This document shows positions 56,128 to 64,000 of a stretch of DNA of 64,000 nucleotides, in pieces (position 1 is the first letter of the stretch; each line of letters begins with the position of its first letter). A program made the translations under genes and the position numbers. Below the pieces are notes generated by a model. It worked only from the letters and a program-made list of their open reading frames with translations, made no database searches and was not told the DNA's origin. This DNA is from Atriophallophorus winterbourni (Eukaryota > Platyhelminthes > Trematoda > Plagiorchiida > Microphallidae), in contig JACCGJ010008214.1 of assembly GCA_013407085.1 (NCBI GenBank), forward strand, positions 62,001 to 126,000, written 5' to 3'.

Positions 56128-57545
56128 ATAATGCCGCACAGTCAGAAACTGCGCGTGAGTTAAAATACTGCCAGGTTACCCAGGTCTATCGTAAATCGAT
56201 CCAAAAATGAGAAAGTGGTAGTGAGTCTCCGTCAGGTTTACGCATTCAGCTCAGTACTGTTGGTATGGTATTGTATGGTATGAAAGCACAAGCCTGGTCC
56301 AGGCAAAGTACCGCACAGTCAGAGGCTGCAGGTGGGTGATGTTATTGTCAGGTTAAGCAGGCCTAGACAGATATGGGAGATAGAGAATACAGTACTGGTG
56401 GCAAATCAAGATAGCATGGTGTTACCAGTGCAGTGCAGAATTGCGTATCGTACCACTTATATAATATCCTTCTGGTATTAGGAACTCCATGCTTTGATAC
56501 GATACCAAGTGGAGATATACTATCGCTTTTGAATGGGTAGTAGTACTGTAGAGTTTTTGATAAAGCTTAACATAGACAGAATTTTTTGAGTAAGCACTTT
56601 TAACTGACAGTGGAAAATCAATTTGAGTTACTCGGAAACCGTAGTGTTCAAGTCCTCTGTAGACTAGACCCACTGGGTTTGCCTGCTTAGCGACAGTGAT
56701 GTTGCCCATCAGCTCAGAAAGCAACTCGCTTATCAGGACTATGAGGAAAAGATGATTGTTCTATCGAAAATTAGTTTGGCAGGCGAATAATGCTCTATAG
56801 ATTGCAGGAGAATCCACTGCCATGAATAAAGTATTTCTTGACATTGGCAAGCAAACAACCGGATGTGGACCATGTAGAAAAAATTTTCAGGATCGCACTG
56901 GAGCCTATTCTGACAAGTTTGCTAAACCATTTATTGCCACAACCGAAACCTTAACCGCAGCAAGACTTTTCTGTGTCAATGTCATCGAGACACATGTGTA
57001 ATTGTTTACTGATGTATGCGTGTAAAAATTCGCAGTCAAAGTGCGGCAGAGTCATCGAATGCGCGTGGGCTAAGGTATTGTCAGGCTACGCAAATCTAGA
57101 CAGACATAAATTCAAACTTGAAATAATACTGAGACTACAGCGTGTTTCCGCATGCAGCTCAGTACAGGTGGCAAATCTATTTGGCACGTTGTTAGCTGCA
57201 GAACACAGAAGTACTGCACGGTTGCACATTTGTGTTCAGTGATAACGGGGCCTAAGACCTTGCATGAAGTCGCAGGCCTTAATCCAGACAAAGTGCTAAA
57301 CAGTCGTAGACTGTATATCTCCGAAGATACTGTCAGGCTGCTCAGACCTTGAGATATATTAAAATAGAAAGTAGCAGAGATACTAATGTGTCTCCACTTG
57401 AAACGCAGTATTGCTTGTGAATCTATATCTTATGGTATTATTTGTATTATATTAGATCACTAGCCGTGGTCAATGAAAAGTGTCAAGCAATCGTGAACTG
57501 CATGTGAGCCAAGATACTGTTACGCTGCCCAGGCTTAGATAGATG
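56128..57545 (+). repeat. Cluster of R1 copies
   Basis: Copies are at 56128-56262, 56278-56430, 57030-57240, 57260-57420 and 57478-57545, all in the same orientation. Each holds variants of GCCGCACAGTCAGAGACTGC and GATACTGTCAGG. They differ from one another more than the copies at 50 kb and 63 kb do, so most are old. Between copies I see no gene. Confidence 0.7.
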
Positions 57546-57667
57546 TAAGGTATAAGCACGCTAAGCGAAGTCACGGTAGTATGAGCTACCTGCACCACAT
57601 GTAAAGCATGTATTTATTAAAGAATTGTAAACGAGTGCACTGGCGTTAGTTTTCCTGGCCAATCCAC

Positions 57668-57900
57668 CTGACAACGTACAAAATTAGCCAACCACTTGTG
57701 AAAATGCTTAGAGTAAGTCCGCATTTAAAGCGGCTTTCATAAATCCATGTGTGACTAGCCACTGCGATGTTTGGTAACGGCGTCGACCCGAGCCTGAAAG
57801 ACAGGATCCTTTGAGTTTAGCGTTCTGAACTGTCTATAACATGTGGCGACTTGTCCAACTTGAGTTCCAAGCCAATCAAGATGCGGCGTCGCAAAAATGA
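57668..57900 (+). repeat. Direct repeat pair, left copy
   Basis: Aligns with 60238-60492. Shared blocks are TGACAACNTACAA, GATGCTTAG/AATGCTTAG, ACTAGCCA-TGCGAT, GCCATGTG/AACATGTG and TGTGGCGTCGCAAAAA/TGCGGCGTCGCAAAAA. The pair brackets the SANTA-like exon. Confidence 0.6.
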
Positions 57901-57949
57901 TCTGGTTCCACAAGAGCCTAAAACAGTGTAAGAATGGCTACAAGTTGCG

Positions 57950-58160
57950 CTTGTATGTCACTGTTGGATAAGTTTGTTGCGACTAATCTGTTCAATCACA
58001 TGTGCCCAAACATATGTATATAGGGTTTAAACACATTATCATTAACAAAAAGGCACCCGACGACCAGTTTCATGCTGTTTTCACTCATCAGGAATGGACA
58101 GTAGGATCAGGATGCACCTGCGCTTAAAACAGTTGAAGAATGGTAAACAAGTTGAGCTTG
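57950..58160 (+). repeat. Dispersed repeat R2, long copy
   Basis: Aligns with 8360-8590 over its length. It lies about 145 bp upstream of the ATG at 58305. Confidence 0.6.
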
Positions 58161-58265
58161 TATCTAGACGTTTTGCAGTTGCTTAATAGCCATTTTGTTT
58201 TCTTAATCTCAGCATCCCCTCGATGCTCCCACTTATGTACTTTTTAATCTCGTTTGTTTTTACAG

Positions 58266-58997
58266 CTGCATATATTTACATTCATTCTTACAACAGTTCT
58301 CTATATGAGTTACAATCCTTTCCAATCGAGTCATTTTCAAAATTGGGTACGGGAATTACAAAATCTCATCCCAGCCCCTCCTCCGCTATTCAAGGCTCCT
58401 AATGGGACAACGACGCAGCCCTCCTTGAATTCTTTCACTGGCCCCGTAACCCCACTTATTTGTCAGCAGATGACACCAATTGCCTCTAGTGAAGGTGTCA
58501 GACCTCACTGTCTTTCTCCGGAATCCGAAGTCGTTCAAAGCCCCGCTGCTAAACTTCCTCTGCTTTGTAAGCTCCTTGCGTGGTGCCCATTCGATATACA
58601 CCAAGATGGAGATTGCCGTATCGCCGGGCTTTATCACTCAAATGGGTCACTCCACTTTGTCAAAACTGCCGTGGTTGTACATGTATCCGAGTGTGGACAA
58701 ATCATCCGAACTAGCGACAAGCAACTGTACGAGCTGTATCAAGGGGTCTCTTGGTGGATATTCAATTATCTGAATGCTGAATATGAAATTCCCAGCCTTC
58801 CACCTCATTTGCTGATTGCTTTCACCAATGGTTTTCCGAGCAAAAATTGGAGGGCGTGGATCCAAGGTCTTCATTACTTCTTATCCACTGCCACGATCTC
58901 TTCTAGTTCGGCTTCTACCATACCAAAACTAAAACAGAAGTGCGCTTCACCTTCTGTTACCATGTCAGTTACTAATCAACCCAGACAGCGAACTTCA
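58266..58997 (+). CDS. Exon encoding a SANTA-like domain (KNL2/Mis18BP1 type), partial gene
   Basis: The acceptor is CGTTTGTTTTTACAG and the donor is ACTTCA|GTAAGT. The first in-frame ATG is at 58305 (MSYNPFQSSHFQNWVREL). Phase 0 out. Residues near 100-190 read CKLLAWCPFDIHQDGDCRIA, GLYHSNGSLHFVKTAVVVH, GQIIRTSDKQLYELYQG and LPPHLLIAFTNGFPSKNWRA. This follows the SANTA pattern: W.I....C.V.G, h.SS.IV.R, ..T.SG..Y.L.G, and a closing FP..L..F..GFP..W. SANTA domains occur in KNL2/Mis18BP1, which help load CENP-A at centromeres. The identification is by pattern only. Later exons are not assigned; the frame would otherwise run to a stop at 59087. Confidence 0.5.
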
Positions 58998-59089
58998 GTA
59001 AGTCGAGTTGCCACTTTCCACAACTTGTACCTTTTAAACGCTAGGAACAACTTACGATATTTTTTCTTGCTAGTTTTTGCACAATAAAT

Positions 59090-60237
59090 AGTGATAGTTT
59101 GTGCTATCAGACACAATTCAATTCTTAAAAACATATCAATTAGCGTAAAATTTTAACGGATCTGTTTGTCGATGTGCTTTTAGCATGTGTACCCCTGAAC
59201 TCATTGTTTGCTTGTGGTTTCGCCGATAATTCTATCGTCGAATCGAATACATTAACCCTATGTTTTCGTTAACAAAATGCAAAAATAACTCGTTAAGGTT
59301 ACTGGCAATCATTGCCCTATGCACCAATACTGCACCGAACAGAATCATATTTTGCCATCCGTCTCATCCAAAAGCCCTTCGTTGTTCTGTAGATCGTTCT
59401 ATCCTATCGCATGGTGCCTTCTTCAGCAACAAATGCGGCATTTCAGTATTATCGCTCTTCTAATCTTATCTGTAACTTTTCTGGTTTGTTTTTCTGACTG
59501 AGCCTACTCGTTGTTTTAGATTTCGCTTGTGTTGGGAACATTGGCTAAACAGCATTAAGGTTAATATCCTACCGACACTTTCTAGGTAATACCAAGCTTT
59601 TCTTTTAAGATTTTCATTTGAAATTTATGCACCATACCTCAGTTTAACCGATTTTTCGGTTAAATTGATGCATCTCGGTCCCTTCCAGTTTCATTATTTC
59701 CAAGATTAGCATGTCGTTTGAGTGTTTATAATCGATCCATGATCGTGCTGGTAAAATTTAATAGGATTCATGAGAAAAATTCATTGCCACAATAGTTGCT
59801 AGATATTAGCATATATATGTTGGTGGGTGTGTATCCTTGGGTTTTTGTCTGATTAGTACAGTCCTAAACCATAAAAGTTATACACTTTTGTCTTTTGACT
59901 AATTTATATTACGCATATTACGTTACTCAAATGTGCCAGTCTATAGAAACATTCATGATCATCATCATAGACAGCATTACACCGGTAGCGCGTACCGAAT
60001 GCTTAACTGCCATACAACCATGAAAAAGTAAAATCCCCAAAGATGGGGGAGGGTGGGGCTTAAATAGCTACGGATTCTATAGAAGAGTAAGCACAAACAA
60101 ACGGGGTAGAGGTGCCTACACCTCGAATGGAACATGCATTCAAACAAGTTTCGTGAATGAGTAGAGCGATATCAGCATGGCAGCTTCCTTGCGGCTTTCA
60201 CTGTCATGCATCATAACAAGATTTTCTCGTCACTCCG
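59090..60237. other. No exon assigned downstream of the SANTA-like exon
   Basis: Acceptor-like CTCGTTGTTTTAG near 59520 opens a phase-0 frame of only 12 codons. Short frames at 59260-59500 show no family features. Confidence 0.4.
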
Positions 60238-60492
60238 CTTGACAACATACAAGGTTAAGCAAACACTCCAAGAAGATGCTTAGTGCAAGACCGCCATTGA
60301 ACACGGTTTCTGGGCATATCCTGAAGCGTAACTAGCCATTGCGATACCTGATAGCGGGGACACCAGCCTTGAAGACGCGCTGCGCCGACTTTGGAAAGGT
60401 TACTAGTAAGGGTTTTTAACTGCTTATGCCATGTGACTGTTTGGCCACCCCGAGATTTACACCAATCTGGATGTGGCGTCGCAAAAAGAATC
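60238..60492 (+). repeat. Direct repeat pair, right copy
   Basis: Partner of 57668-57900, about 2.6 kb apart. It runs directly into the tRNA-like SINE at about 60504. Confidence 0.6.
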
Positions 60493-60503
60493 CGTTTCAT
60501 GAT

Positions 60504-60720
60504 CGGTCAAACGGTAGCTCAGGCCGTAAGGCGTGAGACTACAATGGTGATGGTCCTGGGTTCGAATCCGACCCGAGACAGGATATGCACTGCTGATGAG
60601 CTCAAATAAGAGCGAACCTCAAGATAAGTGCTTCTAATGTGGACCGTTGTGATAAATTTTGTGAATATTTTGCAGGACTTGGTACTGATGAGTAGTCGCA
60701 AGACATGAAGAAAGAACTCT
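60504..60720 (+). repeat. tRNA-derived SINE
   Basis: An A-box-like TAGCTCAGGCCG (60515-60526) and a perfect B-box GGTTCGAATCC (60559-60569) are spaced as in a tRNA gene, forming a Pol III internal promoter. The flanks do not close into a good acceptor stem and a non-tRNA body follows (GCACTGCTGATGAGCTCAAA and on). That favours a SINE over a functional tRNA. The 3' end is not sharply defined. Confidence 0.65.
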
Positions 60721-60779
60721 CCTAACTGAATATTTATATAACTCTAACAGCTGTAACGCTGTGGATCACAGTATTTCAA

Positions 60780-62555
60780 ATCACAATTCAAAGGTAGAAC
60801 TTCGTAGCTAGGGTAAGCTGTCCCGTCACGTTGTCTCATCCGAAAACGATCCTAGCGTTATTTCGTGCTGCATGGACTCCACAGAACGGATAACTGAGGC
60901 GTCTTAATATTTTTGTGATCAATACCTTTTGAAAATCGTCGGCATACAAGTAGCCTACCTATTCGGGTGTGCATTTATTATAGATAAATTAGTCAGGCAT
61001 AGATATATAAGTTAACTAGTAGAAACTTGTTTTATGCTCACTATATACTTCGTTGCTGTCTTAGCTTCCGCTCTTATCTGTTTATTTGAGTATGATTATA
61101 TGATAGATATACTTATGCGCCTTTCAGCAATGAATTGCTGTTTTTGTCAATGGTTTTACACCAACTTCATTTCATAAATTTGAGTTTGCCCACCATCACA
61201 TTTGAAGGATAAGTGTGAGAAGTTCGTTATCTGTGGTTGCTAATGCGGCGTTGCCCCTGAAATTCGACACCGATGCACACTTTTATTCCCAATAACACAT
61301 TCTCTACCGCAGCATCATTCTGGATACTTGGCCCTACCAGTTAACGCTCATATTGAGATACTTTGAATAACCCAATAGGTCTGATTTTTAGAATGATTTG
61401 TGAACTCACAAGTTTGGCGTGTATATGTTGTGCAAGTATGCGTTGATGTAGCCAGCTTCAAAGCTTTATTGAAGCTGGAAGGTTATCTTATATATGTTTT
61501 AAATCCCGATGTCATTTCATTAATTTCAGCTTGATGCTACTGCCAATCGTTTGTGAATCCATTCTGAGTCATCATCATTATGGACAGTAGTTATCTTCTC
61601 GTCTATTTCTGATACCCATTTTACACCGGCGAACCATCGAAAAATAAGAAAAAGCTAGCAAATGCAACGAAATCTAAACCATGAAAATTTCGACTGAACA
61701 GCACGCTATGCCACCCATTCTCCGACTTGATCATCGCCTTCCCTGAAATCACTGGGGATTCAGCACCCAGATTTATTGTGACAATATTTGACCGTATATG
61801 GCAATTTAGAGTGTATTAATTTCGCATATACGTCTAATTCCATGCGCCTCACTCCATCGAACTTGCGTCTACTTGCATTTACGACCCATTTACATGATTT
61901 CCCAAGATTGCCTTCCGATTTCGCGGGGCACGTTTTACTTTATATGCAATTAAATATTTAAAAATTTACCGTAGAAAAACTACCTTATCATAATATATGA
62001 ACCCAGCCCTCGGGCTAAATAACGTTTGTTAGGAAGGTAACCAGGTGAATATGCAAATATACCGTGAGCTGTCCTCAGTCTTGATTATTTTTCTCACTAA
62101 TCTGGCCAAACATTGATGAATTTAATATTTTTTGTTCGTTGTCGTTTAGATACCCTCTTGATACTAATTATTATGATGACAATAATAATAAGCTCCACCT
62201 CTTGTCCCATATAATTTTAGTCTAGCAAGTACCGAGATCTAATTTCATCTTTCGAACCGATGGCTGATTTGGAACGTGCGACTATTTCTCCAAAGCATAG
62301 ACACTTTACAGGCAAGTTTTTACTCATAGCATTATGACAAGAAAAAAATATTTGAAAAATTTACAGGTTTATATTATATAATATCAAAGATTCGAATTGA
62401 TAGTCTTCGCTTCAAATCTCAAACAGCTTCGATTCCACTTATCACTGGCATCGGAATTTATCGAGCTTTGCGATGAGAGTAAACGATGTTTCAGCTTGCA
62501 TTATTTTTCGTATCATGTTTGTTTCAAGTGTTTATTTGATTTTTATTGAATGAGT
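60780..62555. other. No gene assigned
   Basis: AT-rich, no frame above 60 codons. One acceptor-like ATTAATTTCAG at 61539 opens an eight-codon frame ending in TGA, which could be a terminal exon but has no support. Confidence 0.4.
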
Positions 62556-62559
62556 ACCT

Positions 62560-62800
62560 AAAGTTCCCCACAGTGAGAGGCTGCGTGTGGGCTGAGATAC
62601 TGTCAGGCTGTTCAAGCCTAGACATATATGAGAGAAAATAACAAAATGGCAGTGCGACTATAGCGTATTTCCGCATCCAGTTCAGTAGCTTTGGCAAATC
62701 AATCTACCACGGTGTTACCTCCGCAGTTATGTATGGAGGCACAAATCTGAACAGGCAATATGCCGCGCAGTATTAAAATACTGCGCAATTACATATCTGT
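62560..62800 (+). repeat. Dispersed repeat R1, worn copy
   Basis: Has GAGGCTGCGTGTGGGCTGAG, ATACTGTCAGGCTG, CTAGACATATATGAGAG and the TTTCCGCATCCAGTTCAGTA block of R1. Confidence 0.7.
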
Positions 62801-63040
62801 GCAGATTTACATGGGAAGCCGTCAACGATAATTAAGAAGCAACTGAATTGATGGATATTCGAAAAATGAAAAATGTGCTGAAAATTTAATCTTAAACGCC
62901 GTGGATTCAATGACCACGCACAGGCCATCGAATGGGTTACAATCAAGAAACAACTGCTGTCAATTCACCATTGTCACTTAGTCTGAACTCCGGTGGTATC
63001 TGAAGTCACATACGCTCTATCATCCCGTAGTGATTAATCT

Positions 63041-63285
63041 GTGCACGGATGTGCAATCCTGCAGCATTTCTGTGCTGTGTGGCTAACATCGTGCTAAATT
63101 GATCGGCCACCGCGAATGAGCTCCATGCTGAAACACGCTGGAGTCTCACTACCCTTTCTATTTTCTTTCTATTTCTTTGTCATATCTGTCTAGGCCTGGG
63201 AAACCTGACAGTATCTTAGCCCACGTGCAGTCTCTGACTGTGCGGCACTTTGCCTGGATCAGGCTTGTGCTTTCATACCATCATA
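63041..63285 (-). repeat. Dispersed repeat R1, near full length
   Basis: Reverse orientation. On plus it runs from GTGCACGGATGTGCAATCCT through CATGCTGAAACACGCTGGAG and GGGAAACCTGACAGTATCTT to GGCTTGTGCTTTCATACCAT. It is the best-preserved copy with 50279-50515 and defines a unit of about 245 bp. Confidence 0.85.
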
Positions 63286-63417
63286 CCATAGTGATTTATC
63301 TCGTGTATATAATCATGAAATCTATTAGGGTATCGGCGTGATATCTTGCACATATGCTGCGGTACTATCCATGTTTAATAATCATTGCTTGTGTATCACT
63401 AGTCGTTGTTTGCATGG

Positions 63418-63640
63418 TGTGCAATTGTGCGATACTTCTGTACTATATAGGTAACATCGTGCTGAATTGATCTGCCAACGTTACCGAACTGTACGCGAAA
63501 ACACGTTGAAGTCTCACTAACATTTATATTTCGTTTCTCATATCTATCTAGGTCTTGACAACCTGACAGTATCTTAACCCACGTGCAGTCAATGACTGTG
63601 CGACACTTTGCCTGGATCAGACTTGTGCTTTCATGTATAC
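63418..63640 (-). repeat. Dispersed repeat R1 copy
   Basis: Reverse orientation, same order of blocks (GTGCAATTGTGCGATACTTC through GACTTGTGCTTTCATG). On the minus strand its frame is open (HESTSLIQAKCRTVIDCTWV), as in some other copies. Another copy begins at about 63970 and runs off the window. Confidence 0.8.
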
Positions 63641-64000
63641 ATACTTTTCCTGCAATTTTTTGCATACATACATCAGTAAACGTGTTTCGAAGATTTTGAC
63701 AGAATGAGGTCGTGCTGCGGCAAAGGTTTCGGTTGTTTAGCAAACTTGTCAAAATATGCTACAGTGCGATCTTAAACAAATTTCTGCATGGCCCACATTC
63801 GGTTGTTTGCTGGATAATGTCACAAGAAATGCTACTTTCTTCACATTAGGAAGTCTTCTGGTGGATTGAGGTATTCCCTGACTGATCAAATAATCACACA
63901 TTTCTTTTGGGAAATCGCATGAAAATATGCATTCAGGGTGACCTTTGTTGCATCAAATAGTGGTAAATTGGTTGGCCACCACTAGTGAGCTGCATGCTGA

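Larger units (their letters stand above)
52560..56130 (-). mobile_element. RTE-like LINE, domains out of order
   Basis: In minus-strand order: a GC-rich 5' region (56130-55500, e.g. GGCGGGCGTCTCAAATTACC near 56070), endonuclease (55493-54610), a post-RT C-terminal segment (54610-54147), the endonuclease-RT linker (54146-53841), and RT (53840-52580). It ends in a CAT repeat (52565-52581). In a normal RTE-type ORF2 the C-terminal segment follows RT. This is either two overlapping truncated copies or a rearranged one. Many stops are present. Confidence 0.75.

Noticed and set aside
60504..60590. Functional tRNA gene
   Set aside because: A and B boxes fit, but I could not form a convincing acceptor stem or anticodon arm, and a repeat body follows.
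1..64000. CRISPR arrays, operons, prokaryotic promoters or phage functions
   Set aside because: The window is clearly eukaryotic; repeats are dispersed or tandem without spacer structure.

Overview
This is a eukaryotic, intron-rich, repeat-laden window with no prokaryotic features. It most resembles a flatworm, probably a trematode. The reasons are introns of about 0.5-2 kb with GT/GC..AG borders, an AT-rich unique background, and several truncated non-LTR retrotransposons (LINEs) with PHD-finger ORF1 proteins. An RTE-like LINE, a Gypsy-type LTR element with a tRNA-Trp-like primer site and a DUF1759-like gag fragment are also present. The phylum is an inference; nothing in the window proves it. 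No contiguous, unbroken complete gene is visible.

Region 1-29 kb: after about 6.8 kb with no convincing gene, one multi-exon plus-strand gene can be assembled by splice phase. Its exons are 9643-9801, 10151-10210, 11908-12367, 13469-13589, 15382-15742, 17483-17540, 19368-19550 and 21107-21226. It encodes a six-pass PAP2-fold protein (lipid phosphate phosphatase / PLPPR group). Motif C1 is intact, but C2 and C3 have lost the catalytic histidines, so it is probably a pseudo-phosphatase. An upstream exon (6796-7324) may carry a polar N-terminus. The introns hold LINE tails, tandem duplications and dispersed repeats. From 21 to 29 kb there are LINE and Gypsy fossils and no assignable gene.

Region 29-33 kb: a decayed LINE reverse transcriptase is followed by a nearly complete, intronless CCT8 (chaperonin subunit theta) reading frame. 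Its C-terminus is displaced by a one-base frameshift, and another frameshift is possible at its N-terminus.

Region 33-57 kb is a graveyard of nested mobile elements: a DUF1759-like gag ORF with a 56-bp tandem array, 5'-truncated LINEs, and a 2.0-kb internally deleted Gypsy element with LTRs, primer site and polypurine tract. It continues with an ORF1/ORF2 LINE that has an endonuclease-RT junction deletion, three overlapping minus-strand LINE pieces, and an RTE-like element with scrambled domain order. A short plus-strand ORF at 36.8 kb resembles the start of methionyl-tRNA formyltransferase.

Region 50-64 kb is dominated by a dispersed repeat of about 245 bp (here called R1, roughly a dozen copies in both orientations). 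It surrounds one exon (58266-58997) whose product looks like a SANTA domain (KNL2/Mis18BP1 type). A tRNA-derived SINE lies at 60.5 kb. R2 and R3 are other dispersed repeats named here for convenience.
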